Origin: Candidatus Omnitrophota bacterium
Lineage (GTDB): Bacteria > Hinthialibacterota > Hinthialibacteria > Hinthialibacterales > Hinthialibacteraceae
Assembly (NCBI GenBank): GCA_013177805.1
Contig: JABLXU010000008.1
Coordinates: forward strand, 1 to 33,238
Direction: 5' to 3'
Length of the DNA: 33,238 nucleotides
Below are positions 7,290 through 15,914 of this stretch, piece by piece; positions within the stretch are counted from its first letter, which is position 1; each line of letters opens with the position of its first letter. The notes under the pieces were generated by a model, which was given only the letters and a program-made list of their open reading frames with translations, did no database searches and was not told the origin of the DNA. The translations under genes were made by a program, and so were the position numbers.

Positions 7290-8720
7290 ATGAAAATGCG
7301 GAAGCATGGATGGATCGCCGCCGGGGCTGTGCTGATGTTGCTCTTCCATACGTCCCCTGGATACCCGCAATCCGGAAATCCGGAAGAGTCATTGGATGCC
7401 GCTACCCTACGGAATGAATTGCGGCAGTTGAAGGAAAAAGTGAAAGAACTGGAAGACCGGCTGACTGAAATGGAAGCCGCGGGTGCGGTGTCTTCCGGGG
7501 TGGTCCAGGGGACGACTCCTGCTTCCAGTCTGGAGAAGCAATTCGCGCCGTCGGCGAAGCCGGAAGCATCATCCAGCCCGGTGAGTCTGGACCGCAAAGG
7601 CCTGTTCGTCCAATCGGCGGACGGGGATTTCCAGATGAAACTACGCGGGTATCTCCAAATGGATTTGAGGTTTTACAAGGATAAAGACGTCTCCGATGAC
7701 ACGTTTTTGCTGCGGCGGGTCCGTCCGATCCTCGAGGGTACAGTTTTCGATTATTACGACTACCGCATCATGCCGGATTTCACGGGTGGATCCGCTACCC
7801 TCTTTGACGCGTACCTAGATGTTCATTACTGGCCCGAGGCGCGCCTGCGGATCGGCAAATTCAAACCGCCCGTGGGACTTGAACGTTTACGATCACCTCT
7901 GAACATAAGTTTTCCAGAGTTAGGGTTGCCCACCTCGCTGGTTCCCAACCGGGACATTGGAATTCAACTGCATGGGGAGGTGTTCGATGGGGCGCTGACT
8001 TATGCCGTGGGAATCTTCAACGGCGTGAAAGACGGGGGAAACGGGGATCTGGACGACAACGACGGCAAGGATTTCGAAGCCCGGTTGTTTGCTCATCCCT
8101 TCACCGGAAGTGAAATCGACGCGTTGAAAGGCCTGGGTTTCGGACTCGCCGGGACCTATGGTGGCCAGGAAGGGGCGTTGCCTGCCTACAAGTCGATCGG
8201 GCAATCCCAGTACTTCTCTTACAACAAAGGCGCGATCGCCGATGGATCCCGCTCCCGGATCTCGCCCCAGGGATATTACTATTGGGGGCCGTTTGGCCTG
8301 TTGGGCGAATACGTGCTTTCCTCGCAAGAAGTAGCGTTGAACGGTTTGAAGGAAGAATTCGACAACGATGCGTGGCAAATCCAGGCCACTTACGTGCTCA
8401 CCGGAGAAAACGCCTCGTACGACGGAGTGAAACCCAAAAAACCTTTCAGCCTGAAGGATGGCACTTGGGGTTCTTTGGAAGTGGCGGCCCGTTACGGCCA
8501 GTTGGAGGTAGATGCGGATGTGTTTCGGCAAGGATTCGCGGATCTGGCTCAATCCGCCGCAAAGGCGGAAGCCATGGAAGCCGGGCTGAACTGGTACCTG
8601 AACGGAAACGTTCAAATCAAGACCAGTTTAGCGCACATTGAATATTCCGGAGGCGGCACGAACGGTTCGGACCGGGAGGATGAAGACGTCATCTTTACCC
8701 GGTTCCAGATCGGGTTTTGA
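7290..8720 (+). CDS. OprP/OprO-like porin, probably for sulfate
   Basis: The start is ATG 7290, which has an ideal AAGGAG ribosome site 4 bases upstream. The ATG at 7251 has none and would bury the signal peptide. The product of about 476 residues has a signal peptide (MKMRKHGWIAAGAVLMLLF), then a heptad-rich coiled coil (NELRQLKEKVKELEDRLTEM), then a beta barrel ending in FQIGF with a C-terminal Phe, the outer-membrane assembly signal. The barrel start (LRGYLQMDLRFY, then FLLRRVRPILEGTVFDYYDY) fits the phosphate-selective porin O/P family. The coiled coil would form trimers or reach the peptidoglycan. Its place between a sulfur-type Rrf2 regulator and sulfate ABC genes suggests sulfate or sulfonate as the anion. 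That specificity is inference. Confidence 0.88.
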   Translation: MKMRKHGWIAAGAVLMLLFHTSPGYPQSGNPEESLDAATLRNELRQLKEKVKELEDRLTEMEAAGAVSSGVVQGTTPASSLEKQFAPSAKPEASSSPVSLDRKGLFVQSADGDFQMKLRGYLQMDLRFYKDKDVSDDTFLLRRVRPILEGTVFDYYDYRIMPDFTGGSATLFDAYLDVHYWPEARLRIGKFKPPVGLERLRSPLNISFPELGLPTSLVPNRDIGIQLHGEVFDGALTYAVGIFNGVKDGGNGDLDDNDGKDFEARLFAHPFTGSEIDALKGLGFGLAGTYGGQEGALPAYKSIGQSQYFSYNKGAIADGSRSRISPQGYYYWGPFGLLGEYVLSSQEVALNGLKEEFDNDAWQIQATYVLTGENASYDGVKPKKPFSLKDGTWGSLEVAARYGQLEVDADVFRQGFADLAQSAAKAEAMEAGLNWYLNGNVQIKTSLAHIEYSGGGTNGSDREDEDVIFTRFQIGF

Positions 8721-8725
8721 GAAGC

Positions 8726-8775
8726 GCCCAGGGTTGAAATCCTGGGCTGCTATGCTGCGGCCCCTTGAAAGGGGC
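8726..8775. repeat. Family B double-hairpin repeat, copy 1
   Basis: Two adjacent hairpins are present: arms GCCCAGGG/TCCTGGGC (8726-8747) and GCCCCTTGAAAGGGGC (8760-8775). The element starts 5 bp past the porin stop. Other copies are at 11278-11329 (inverted) and 12264-12314 (degraded). A further inverted repeat, GCAGAC-n5-GTCTGC, lies at 8806-8822. Confidence 0.75.
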
Positions 8776-8837
8776 GCCAGGGATGGGTGAGGTTAATGAA
8801 AACATGCAGACAACATGTCTGCAACACAATGGATTTA

Positions 8838-8872
8838 CCCTCACACCGCCCCTCTTCCTGGGGGAGAGGGAA
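8838..8872. repeat. Family A palindromic repeat, copy 6
   Basis: The sequence is CCCTCACACCGCCCCTCTTC followed by GGGGGAGAGGGAA, between the porin and the sulfate-binding protein genes. Confidence 0.7.
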
Positions 8873-8979
8873 TTTTGGAGCATTGATCATTTCGTAGAGA
8901 TCTGAATCAGCCATCAAAAAAAAATACACACTTGCCGGTTGAGCCAAAAAAACCAATCAAAGTCACAAGGAGAATATGG

Positions 8980-10026
8980 ATGAATAAAATTTTACAATCT
9001 ATGATTCTGATCTTCGGTCTGCTGGGCAGATCCCAGGCCGATGTCACATTGCTGAATGTATCGTATGATCCCACCCGCGAGTTGTATAAGGAGTTCAACA
9101 AGGCCTTCGCGCAATATTGGAAGGAAAAAACCGGCGAAACGGTCACGGTGCGGCAATCGCATGGCGGATCGGGCAAGCAGGCGCGTTCGGTGATCGACGG
9201 GCTGGAGGCCAACGTGGTCACTCTGGCGTTGGCGTTTGACATCGACGCGATCCACGAGAAAGCCGGTTTGCTCCCCCAGGATTGGCAGTCCCGTCTGCCC
9301 CATAACAGCGCGCCGTATACCTCGACGATCGTGTTCCTTGTCCGTAAGGGGAATCCCAAGGGTATCCAGGATTGGAACGATTTAGTGAAGCCCGGGATCT
9401 CAGTGATTACCCCTAATCCCAAGACTTCGGGTGGAGCACGCTGGAATTACCTGGCGGCCTGGGGCTACGCGCTGCACCGGGAACTGGGCGATTTGAAGAA
9501 ACTGAAGGATCCCGCCACCGGTGTAGCAGTCCAAAAGGCGGAGATTCAGGCGCTGGAATTCGTGAAGGCGTTATTTAAGAACGTGCCGGTCTTAGATTCG
9601 GGTGCGCGCGGTTCCACCACCACCTTCGTGCAGCGGGGCATCGGCGATGTGCTGCTGGCGTGGGAAAACGAGGCGTTTTTGGCGGTTAACGAATTGGGCA
9701 AGGACCGATTCGAGATTGTGGTTCCCTCGATCAGCATTCTGGCTGAGCCTCCAGTGGCGGTCGTGGACCGATTCGTGGACAAGCACGGAACCCGCGCGGT
9801 GGCGGAAGCCTATCTGCAATACCTGTATTCGCCGGCGGGGCAACAGATCGCCGCCCGGCATTATTACCGCCCGGTATCGTCCGAAGGGGTGAATCCAGAA
9901 GATCTGAAACGCTTTCCGGAATTGCAATTGTTTACCATCGACGAGGTGTTTGGCGGATGGCGCCAGGTCCAGGCGGCGCATTTCGACGATGGGGGGATTT
10001 TCGATCAGATTTATTTGAAGAAGTAA
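8980..10026 (+). CDS. sbp: Sulfate ABC transporter substrate-binding protein
   Basis: ATG 8980 is preceded by AAGGAG at 8967-8972, which fixes the start over a TTG 48 bases upstream. The 348-residue product begins with a signal peptide ([16 protein letters not shown]) and is periplasmic. The Sbp/CysP family signatures are clear: [17 protein letters not shown] after the signal, [28 protein letters not shown] and [13 protein letters not shown]. These line the sulfate-binding cleft. It delivers sulfate (or thiosulfate, not distinguishable here) to CysTWA. The nearest genes are the porin (259-bp gap) and cysT (257-bp gap). Both gaps are filled with repeats rather than genes. Confidence 0.95.
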   Translation: MNKILQSMILIFGLLGRSQADVTLLNVSYDPTRELYKEFNKAFAQYWKEKTGETVTVRQSHGGSGKQARSVIDGLEANVVTLALAFDIDAIHEKAGLLPQDWQSRLPHNSAPYTSTIVFLVRKGNPKGIQDWNDLVKPGISVITPNPKTSGGARWNYLAAWGYALHRELGDLKKLKDPATGVAVQKAEIQALEFVKALFKNVPVLDSGARGSTTTFVQRGIGDVLLAWENEAFLAVNELGKDRFEIVVPSISILAEPPVAVVDRFVDKHGTRAVAEAYLQYLYSPAGQQIAARHYYRPVSSEGVNPEDLKRFPELQLFTIDEVFGGWRQVQAAHFDDGGIFDQIYLKK

Positions 10027-10200
10027 GAATGAACACAGACACGAAGAGGAACCTTTCAGGGACATAACACGGAAGGGCGAGTTGCATCGTGCCCCAGCAA
10101 GCCAAGGAGATTGGATTAGGAGGGGATCGAAATGGAAACGATGTAGGGCTTGTCGGCATGGCAATCTGGAGAAATGGAAGGGAAAGGGTAAATTCCCCGG

Positions 10201-10238
10201 GGGCTTTGGCGGGTTTCGCTTCGCTCAATCCACCCTAC
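10201..10238. repeat. Family C palindromic repeat, inverted copy
   Basis: On the minus strand the sequence reads GGTAGGGTGGATTGAGCGAA followed by GCGAAACCC, a diverged match to the element at 737-772. It fills part of the 257-bp gap between sbp and cysT, which otherwise holds no convincing gene. Confidence 0.55.
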
Positions 10239-10283
10239 CTTGCCTTTCTCAATTCCGAACTTATTCAGGTGTGATATACCCAC

Positions 10284-11117
10284 ATGTTCAGCATTTCTAA
10301 AAAACATAGCGTGCTTCCGGGATTTGGTTTGTCGTTGGGGTATACGATTTTGTATCTCTGCCTGGTGGTGCTGATTCCTCTCTCGACGTTGTTGTTCAAG
10401 TCGGTCTCGGCGGGATGGACGCATTTCTGGGAGACGGTTTCCGATCCACGGGTTGTGGCTTCCTATAAACTCAGTTTCGGGGCCTCGTTCGGCGCGGCGC
10501 TGGTGAATACCGGCTTCGGCCTGTTGGTGGCCTGGGTGCTGGTGCGGTATCCGTTTCCCGGCAAGCGGCTGATCGACGCCCTGGTCGATTTGCCCTTCGC
10601 CTTGCCCACCGCTGTGGCGGGCATTTCGTTGACGGCGGTTTATTCGCCCAATGGATGGATCGGCCGCTGGCTGGAGCCCTTGGGAATTAAGGTGGCTTTC
10701 ACACCGCTGGGGGTCTTCGTGGCGCTGACCTTCATCGGTCTGCCCTTCGTGGTGCGGACCGTGCAACCGGTGTTGCAGGACATCAGCCGGGAGGTGGAAG
10801 AGGCGGCCTCCAGCCTGGGAGCCACCCGCCTGCAAACCTTCACGCGAGTGATTCTACCCTACTTGTGGCCGGCGCTGCTGACCGGCTTCGCGCTGGCTTT
10901 CGCGCGGGCGCTGGGCGAATATGGATCTGTGGTCTTCATCTCCGGCAACATGCCCATGTATACCGAGATCACTCCCCTGTTGATCGTCACCAAATTGGAG
11001 CAGTACGACTATGCCGGGGCGGCGGCCATCGCCGTGGTGATGCTCATCGCCTCGTTCGTGCTGCTGTTGATCATCAATGTGTTGCAATGGTGGAGCCGCC
11101 GGCGGTATCAGGAATGA
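10284..11117 (+). CDS. cysT: Sulfate ABC transporter permease CysT (CysU)
   Basis: This is a 277-residue inner-membrane permease with about six membrane segments, for example [20 protein letters not shown] near the N terminus and [19 protein letters not shown] near the C terminus. The CysT-type landmarks are present: [15 protein letters not shown] (about 100-114) and the cytoplasmic [21 protein letters not shown] loop (about 172-192), which couples to the ATPase. It ends with [14 protein letters not shown], typical of the CysT/CysW pair. It forms a heterodimer with CysW to pass sulfate into the cytoplasm. ATG 10284 follows a weak ribosome site, and the 257-bp gap before it is unusually long for an operon of this type. 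Confidence 0.95.
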   Translation: MFSISKKHSVLPGFGLSLGYTILYLCLVVLIPLSTLLFKSVSAGWTHFWETVSDPRVVASYKLSFGASFGAALVNTGFGLLVAWVLVRYPFPGKRLIDALVDLPFALPTAVAGISLTAVYSPNGWIGRWLEPLGIKVAFTPLGVFVALTFIGLPFVVRTVQPVLQDISREVEEAASSLGATRLQTFTRVILPYLWPALLTGFALAFARALGEYGSVVFISGNMPMYTEITPLLIVTKLEQYDYAGAAAIAVVMLIASFVLLLIINVLQWWSRRRYQE

Positions 11118-11208
11118 GGGAAGATTCAACATATGAAGTTTTCTCGGCAACTGATCCAGGTTGTGATCTCTCCGGCTGGGGGAATCCAGATACGCTATTA
11201 CAAACAAT

Positions 11209-11246
11209 TCCCTTCCCCCAGGCCCTTTCCCAGAGGGTAAGGGGAA
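11209..11246. repeat. Family A palindromic repeat, copy 7 (degraded)
   Basis: The sequence is CCCTTCCCCCAGGCCCTTTC with a partner arm AGAGGGTAAGGGGAA. It lies in the 244-bp gap between cysT and cysW. Confidence 0.55.
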
Positions 11247-11277
11247 CAGAAAGGGTGGCCGGTACGAGATTCATTGA

Positions 11278-11329
11278 GTCCCCTTCAGGGGACGGCTTTA
11301 GAACAGCCCAGGGTTTTCACCTTGGGTCT
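11278..11329. repeat. Family B double-hairpin repeat, copy 2 (inverted)
   Basis: GTCCCCTTCAGGGGAC (11278-11293) is followed by arms AGCCCAGGG/CTTGGGTCT. The order of the two hairpins is reversed relative to 8726-8775. It ends about 30 bp before cysW. Confidence 0.7.
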
Positions 11330-11361
11330 AAAGGCCTAGACTTCTAGGAGTACTTTTTTCC

Positions 11362-12222
11362 ATGCATGTGCACACACTGACAACTCATGGTGGAATTGAT
11401 GTCAATCCATCGTTGACCGAGCCGCGGGCCGTGCGCTGGCTGCTCACGGGCGCGGCGTTGCTTTTCCTCACACTGTTCCTGTTCGTGCCGCTCGTGTCGG
11501 TATTCGTCCAGGCCTTCGAAAAAGGGATCGGCGCGTACTGGGTATCGTTTCAGGATCCCGACGCCGCGGCGGCCATCCGGCTGACCTTGCTCACTGCCGC
11601 CATTGCCGTGCCCTTGAACATCGTGTTCGGCATTGCCGCCGCGTGGGCCATCGCCAAGTTCGAATTTCCGGGGAAAAACATACTGATCACCCTGATCGAT
11701 CTGCCCTTCTCGGTCTCGCCGGTCATATCCGGTTTGATCTACGTCCTGCTTTTCGGCTTGCAAGGCCTGCTGGGACCCTGGTTGGCGTCGCATAATATCC
11801 AGATCATCTTCGCCGTGCCGGGTATCGTGCTGGCTACCATTTTCGTCACGTTCCCCTTTGTGGCCCGCGAATTGATTCCCTTAATGCAAGAGCAAGGGCA
11901 GGAAGACGAGGAAGCCGCCATCGTGTTGGGGGCGAACGGCTGGCAGACGTTTTTCTGGGTGACGCTGCCAAATATCAAATGGGGATTGCTGTACGGAGTG
12001 ATCCTGTGCAACGCGCGGGCCATGGGCGAGTTCGGGGCGGTATCGGTGGTGTCCGGGCATATCCGGGGATTAACCAACACGATCCCCTTGCACGTGGAGA
12101 TCCTCTACAACGAATACAATTTCGTGGCGGCTTTCGCGGTGGCGTCGTTGTTGGCGCTGCTGGCGTTGATCACCTTGGCCGCCAAGACCCTGGTCGAAAT
12201 CAAGGCCGGATGGGAACGGTAA
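11362..12222 (+). CDS. cysW: Sulfate ABC transporter permease CysW
   Basis: This 286-residue protein is the partner of CysT. After a hydrophilic start it has about six membrane segments ([20 protein letters not shown] is the first). The CysW signatures are [20 protein letters not shown] (about 113-132), the ATPase-coupling loop [20 protein letters not shown] and [16 protein letters not shown] with [12 protein letters not shown] near the end. ATG 11362 lies 11 bases after AGGAG, a rather long spacing. A later start would cut only the hydrophilic leader, so the first residues are uncertain. Confidence 0.95.
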   Translation: MHVHTLTTHGGIDVNPSLTEPRAVRWLLTGAALLFLTLFLFVPLVSVFVQAFEKGIGAYWVSFQDPDAAAAIRLTLLTAAIAVPLNIVFGIAAAWAIAKFEFPGKNILITLIDLPFSVSPVISGLIYVLLFGLQGLLGPWLASHNIQIIFAVPGIVLATIFVTFPFVARELIPLMQEQGQEDEEAAIVLGANGWQTFFWVTLPNIKWGLLYGVILCNARAMGEFGAVSVVSGHIRGLTNTIPLHVEILYNEYNFVAAFAVASLLALLALITLAAKTLVEIKAGWER

Positions 12223-12540
12223 GGATCATCGGCGCTGAAGAAACGGATCGGGAAAAGCCCTATGCCTGAGGTGGGAATCCTGAGCGAGTTTAAAGCCGTT
12301 ACCTGAAGGGGACTCATTTCACCGATCTACGAATGGTTATACGCAACGGATGAAGTCAAACAGCACATAAGGATTTCTCACATCCCGGTCCTGACCCGGA
12401 TGGAGAGGACGAGAAGAGAGGTTGCTGGTTTACTTGTCAGCCCGCGAAGACATCCAGTTATCTATGAGAAAAGAACAATGTTTTAGAGGAGGGCGCCGGT
12501 GAAGGGAATATGCTTCGATTGTCTTTTTGAGGTTTGATTC
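12223..12540. other. Non-coding gap between cysW and cysA
   Basis: This 318-bp gap has no credible gene. It contains a degraded family B repeat at 12264-12314. The rest shows no promoter, terminator or operator that I can defend. A GAGG ribosome site sits about 8 bases before cysA. Confidence 0.6.
12264..12314. repeat. Family B repeat, copy 3 (degraded)
   Basis: It has GCCTGAGG/ATCCTGAGC arms, then AAAGCCGTTACCTGAAGGGG. Its second half is close to the reverse complement of 11277-11304 (AGTCCCCTTCAGGGGACGGC). Pairing in both hairpins is eroded. Confidence 0.5.
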
Positions 12541-13608
12541 ATGAGTATTGAAATTCAAAACATTTCCAAAGCGTTTGGGCCGTTCCGGGCCTTGAAGAAT
12601 GTCAGTTTGCAGGTTCCCACGGGCGAGCTGGTGGCCCTTCTGGGGCCGTCGGGATGCGGCAAGACCACGCTGCTCCGCATCATTGCCGGCCTGGAGAAAC
12701 CTGATGCCGGTTCGGTGTGGTTCGATGAACGGGACGCCACCCACGAATCGGTCCGTAGCCGCAAGGTCGGATTCGTCTTCCAGCATTACGCCTTGTTCCG
12801 GCACATGACCGTGTTCGAGAATGTCGCCTTCGGCTTGCGCGTGCGGCCTAAATCCACGCGGCCCTCCGAAAAGGAAATCCAGGAAAAAGTCCATTCCCTC
12901 CTCGCCATGGTGCAGCTGGACTGGCTGGCGGACCGGTATCCCTCGCAGCTATCGGGAGGCCAGCGGCAGCGGGTTGCCCTGGCGCGGGCGTTGGCCGTGG
13001 AGCCCCATCTGCTGCTGCTGGACGAGCCCTTTGGGGCGCTGGACGCCCGGGTGCGCAAGGAATTGCGCCGCTGGCTCCGCCGCTTGCACGATGAACTGCA
13101 CATCACCAGCGTCTTCGTCACCCATGACCAGGAAGAAGCCATGGAACTCGCCAACCGGGTGGTGGTCATGAATCAGGGCGAAGTGGTGCAAGTGGGCACT
13201 CCCGAGGAGGTGTACAATCATCCCGCGAATGCCTTCGTCTATCATTTTTTGGGGGATGTCAACTTGTTCCACGGGCGCGTGAAGGGAGGCGTGGCGTATA
13301 TCGGCGGCACGCAGGTGGCCATTCCGGCAGGGGAACAACTCGACAGCGATCAAGCGGTGATTTACATCCGGCCGCATCAGCTGGCCATCGAGCGGCACGC
13401 GCCGAACGGCAACGCGTTCCCCGCCCGCGTGCTGCATATCAATCCCGCCGGATCGCAGGTCAAGGTGGAGCTGATCAGCCCCGGCAGTGGACCGTTCGAC
13501 GTGGAAATTCCCCACGACACGTACCGCGCGTTGCAACTCGCCGTCGGTATGGACGTGTTTGTCAGCCCCAAGCAGGCGCAGCTGTTCGTGGAAGATTATG
13601 TCATCTAA
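12541..13608 (+). CDS. cysA: Sulfate ABC transporter ATPase CysA
   Basis: This 355-residue protein is the ATP-hydrolysing subunit of the sulfate/thiosulfate importer. Walker A is GPSGCGKT (35-42), the signature [15 protein letters not shown] is at about 136-150, Walker B is [13 protein letters not shown] (about 157-169) and the switch His lies in FVTHDQEEA. The segment [15 protein letters not shown], with family-typical spacing, and the C-terminal TOBE-like regulatory domain (about 240-350) match CysA rather than other importers. The last gene of the sulfate set, it ends 65 bp before a convergent EamA exporter gene. Confidence 0.96.
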   Translation: MSIEIQNISKAFGPFRALKNVSLQVPTGELVALLGPSGCGKTTLLRIIAGLEKPDAGSVWFDERDATHESVRSRKVGFVFQHYALFRHMTVFENVAFGLRVRPKSTRPSEKEIQEKVHSLLAMVQLDWLADRYPSQLSGGQRQRVALARALAVEPHLLLLDEPFGALDARVRKELRRWLRRLHDELHITSVFVTHDQEEAMELANRVVVMNQGEVVQVGTPEEVYNHPANAFVYHFLGDVNLFHGRVKGGVAYIGGTQVAIPAGEQLDSDQAVIYIRPHQLAIERHAPNGNAFPARVLHINPAGSQVKVELISPGSGPFDVEIPHDTYRALQLAVGMDVFVSPKQAQLFVEDYVI

Positions 13609-13672
13609 TGGTGGCCTCCTAGGGCCATTGGCCGCTGGTCACCTGATCCGGCCCTGGCGAACCAGGTTGGAA

Positions 13673-14656
13673 TCATTGCCCTGGCGGGAACTGCTCCAAG
13701 GTGGTGTGAGTGCGGTTCCGCGGCCAGACCGCGTACCCGATTCCCACAATGATCACCACCGCGCCGGCCCCTTGCGCCCAGGTCAGCCTTTCTCCCAGCA
13801 ACGCGATCGAGAAGACCACGCCGAACACGGGCAGCAGGGTCAGGGTCAGAGCCACGAGTGAGGCCGGCAGCCGCTGCAGCGCCTGGAAATAGAGCAAGTG
13901 GGCGAAACCCGAGCAAAACACGCCGAGGTACACCGTGCCCAGCAAGGCCGGCGTGGGCATGTGCCCGATCTGGCCGAGTGTGCCCCGGAAGAGATTGATC
14001 CCGCCCAGCGACAAGGCGGAGAACAGGGTAACGAAAAAAATGGTGACCGTGGCGTTGGACCGGTCTACCAGGATCTTGCTGTTCACTGTGTAAAGCCCCC
14101 AGCACAACACGGAGCCCAGCACCAGCAGATCACCGAACAGGTGGGATTCAAAATGCACATCCAGCCCCCGGATGTCATCCAGCAGAACGAAGCCCATCCC
14201 GGCCGCGGCGGCAAGGCCTCCGATCACAGTGGCGATCGCCAATTTTTCTTTGAGAATCCACACACACAAGAAAATGCTGAACACCGCTTCCGTGGAGATG
14301 ATTAATGAAACATTGGACGCCGTGGTGTACCGGGTTCCCATGTATTCCAGAATCATGGCCGCGGCGCAGGCCCCCGCCCCGATGAAAAGAGCACGCCGCC
14401 AATCCGCGGGTGACCAGTGGGCACTTTTCCGTCGGCGCCAATAAAAAGGCAACAAAGTCAGGGTGGCCAGCACCGCGCGGTTGAATCCCAGCAGGATGGG
14501 ATCCACGGATTGGTTGATGACCAGTTTGTTGATCGCGAAGGTCGTGCCAAACAGCAATTGGGCGGACAGCACGCAGAGAATCCCTATCATCCACCGGCGG
14601 GTTTGCGCGGTGACCACGGGTTGGGCCGCAAGCGTGGAAATGGTGGATTCGTTCAA
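13673..14656 (-). CDS. EamA/DMT-family inner-membrane exporter
   Basis: This 327-residue protein has about ten membrane helices in two EamA halves. The first runs about 22-155 (SAQLLFGTTFAINKLV, then SLIISTEAVFSIFLCVWILKE) and the second about 172-310 (LLVLGSVLCWGLYTVNSKIL, then LVALTLTLLPVFGVVFSIAL and LGERL). The second half of each repeat ends in the E-K/R-L-type motif seen in drug/metabolite transporters. Members export amino acids or other small metabolites, and the substrate cannot be read from sequence. Its ATG overlaps the stop of the HAD gene by 4 bases (14653-14656), so it is translated from the same mRNA. Confidence 0.9.
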   Translation of the reverse strand: MNESTISTLAAQPVVTAQTRRWMIGILCVLSAQLLFGTTFAINKLVINQSVDPILLGFNRAVLATLTLLPFYWRRRKSAHWSPADWRRALFIGAGACAAAMILEYMGTRYTTASNVSLIISTEAVFSIFLCVWILKEKLAIATVIGGLAAAAGMGFVLLDDIRGLDVHFESHLFGDLLVLGSVLCWGLYTVNSKILVDRSNATVTIFFVTLFSALSLGGINLFRGTLGQIGHMPTPALLGTVYLGVFCSGFAHLLYFQALQRLPASLVALTLTLLPVFGVVFSIALLGERLTWAQGAGAVVIIVGIGYAVWPRNRTHTTLEQFPPGQ

Positions 14657-15402
14657 GAGGATTGCGCCAAAGAGAGAATGGATTGTTGGAAGATGTCCCG
14701 CACTTCATCCATAGTGGCAACATAATAGTCCGGAAGAGGATCCGGTTCTGTGATCACCCGGCCGGGGCGGTGCATCCAGGCGGTCTGGAGACCGACGGCC
14801 TTGGCGCCCAGAATGTCCATGCCGGCGTGGTCGCCTACCATCAGGGCTTCAGCGGGCGCGACGGAGGCCAATGCCAAGGCGTGTTGAAAGATCCGGGGAT
14901 CGGGTTTGGAAACCCCGGTTTCCTGGGAGATCAAAACGGCGTCCAGGAAGGAATCCAGTCCGCATTGGCGGATCTTCCTCCATTGGATGGCGGTGTTCCC
15001 GTTGGTGATCAGCACGATGGGAATTTCCGGCTTTAAACAGCGCAGAACCGGGATGGTGTCGTCGTACGCGAAATAGTGTTCCAGCCATATATCCTGGAAG
15101 CGGCCGCCGGTGCGTTCCGCCAATTCCGTATCGGAAATGCCCAGATGCTCAAAAATTTCGGTGGCGATGTGGATCCACACCTCGATGGGATCTTGAATGC
15201 CACGCAAAGGGGAGTGGTCATAGTCGCCCCAATGCTTGTCGTTGATTTCCCGAAAAACCCGGTGAATGGTCTCGGCGGTCACAGCGGGATACCGCTCGCG
15301 GATCCAGGGAATCACCAAGTCGAGCGATTGGCGCAGACTGCGGGTGTTATCGCACAGCGTATTGTCCAAATCGCAAAACAAGGCTCGGATCGGTTGGGTC
15401 AT
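14653..15402 (-). CDS. HAD-superfamily phosphatase (YjjG/YfnB-like)
   Basis: This protein has 249 residues from ATG 15402; a TTG three codons upstream is possible but less likely. The four HAD motifs are clear: CDLDNT with nucleophile D11 and general acid D13, LITNGNT (motif II), KPDPRIF containing the motif III lysine, and MVGDHAGMDILGA (motif IV). The large helical cap between motifs I and II marks subfamily I, as in YjjG/YfnB nucleotidases and related small-metabolite phosphatases. The substrate is unassigned. It is coupled to the downstream EamA exporter, which suggests that the exporter may remove a dephosphorylated product (inference). Confidence 0.88.
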   Translation of the reverse strand: MTQPIRALFCDLDNTLCDNTRSLRQSLDLVIPWIRERYPAVTAETIHRVFREINDKHWGDYDHSPLRGIQDPIEVWIHIATEIFEHLGISDTELAERTGGRFQDIWLEHYFAYDDTIPVLRCLKPEIPIVLITNGNTAIQWRKIRQCGLDSFLDAVLISQETGVSKPDPRIFQHALALASVAPAEALMVGDHAGMDILGAKAVGLQTAWMHRPGRVITEPDPLPDYYVATMDEVRDIFQQSILSLAQSS

Positions 15403-15481
15403 GATTTCCAATCATTCAAGGAAGAGAAATGGCTCCTGATCACTTGATAGCAGAGAGGATGAATCCCGCCGTTTCAGGGCC

Positions 15482-15519
15482 ACCCTCGCCCCGGTCCGCT
15501 CCCAGAGGGAGAGGGAACG
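15482..15519. repeat. Family A palindromic repeat, copy 8
   Basis: The sequence is CACCCTCGCCCCGGTCCGCT followed by CCCAGAGGGAGAGGGAACG. It has the same layout as copies 2 and 3. Confidence 0.65.
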
Positions 15520-15797
15520 GTGGAGCGTTCTCCTCCTAACTCCTAGCGCAAATCAAGGATTGAGTAAATTCTGCGTTCAGCTAAATGGCCACGATGTGAG
15601 AAAGCCGGTATTCGAAAAGAACTTGGATACCGGGACAGTATACTTCTTCCGCGGGCGCTGGGTAATCCTTCAGGCCGCGTGGAAAAGAAAGAGGAATTCA
15701 GGGCACGCGCCATCCATGTGATTGATGTCCATCATCAGTCCATGGCTCATCTGGATGCCGGCAAAGTAACTCCCCGGCCGCTGCCGGTGGCTTTACA

Positions 15798-15826
15798 TTG
15801 TTTGATCCGGCGGGACCAAGTACAAT
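15798..15826 (+). promoter_or_regulatory. Candidate promoter for accA
   Basis: TTGTTT (15798-15803), a 17-bp spacer and TACAAT (15821-15826) are present. The leader to ATG 15915 would be about 82 bases. Confidence 0.45.
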
Positions 15827-15914
15827 AGCAACCGGTTGCGAAGGAATGCCTGCGGGGCTTCGCCCAGCGGACCCGAAAATCGCAGAAATACGATTCTGGC
15901 AAGGATTACCGGCT

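Larger units (their letters stand above)
15412..15914. other. Intergenic region between the HAD and accA genes
   Basis: The two genes diverge across about 500 bases. A family A repeat (15482-15519) and the accA promoter (15798-15826) are present. A plus-strand frame is open from 15568 to about 15830 but lacks a start codon with ribosome site and resembles nothing I know. The rest shows no feature. Confidence 0.6.

Noticed and set aside
8932..8979. TTG-started extension of the sulfate-binding protein
   Set aside because: It would put 16 charged residues before the signal peptide. ATG 8980 has AAGGAG at the right distance.
10082..10300. Two overlapping small plus-strand frames between sbp and cysT
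   Set aside because: They have no ribosome site, overlap a repeat element and the cysT start, and have no recognisable sequence.
13609..13650. Hairpin between cysA and the EamA gene as a bidirectional terminator
   Set aside because: The GGCC arms are short with a mismatch, and no T-run follows on either strand.
15568..15830. Open frame upstream of accA
   Set aside because: It has no start codon with a ribosome site until very late and no resemblance to a known protein; it overlaps the accA promoter.
15798..15914. Upstream in-frame ATG for accA
   Set aside because: The added 39 residues have no family match and start inside the promoter. ATG 15915 gives the expected AccA N terminus.
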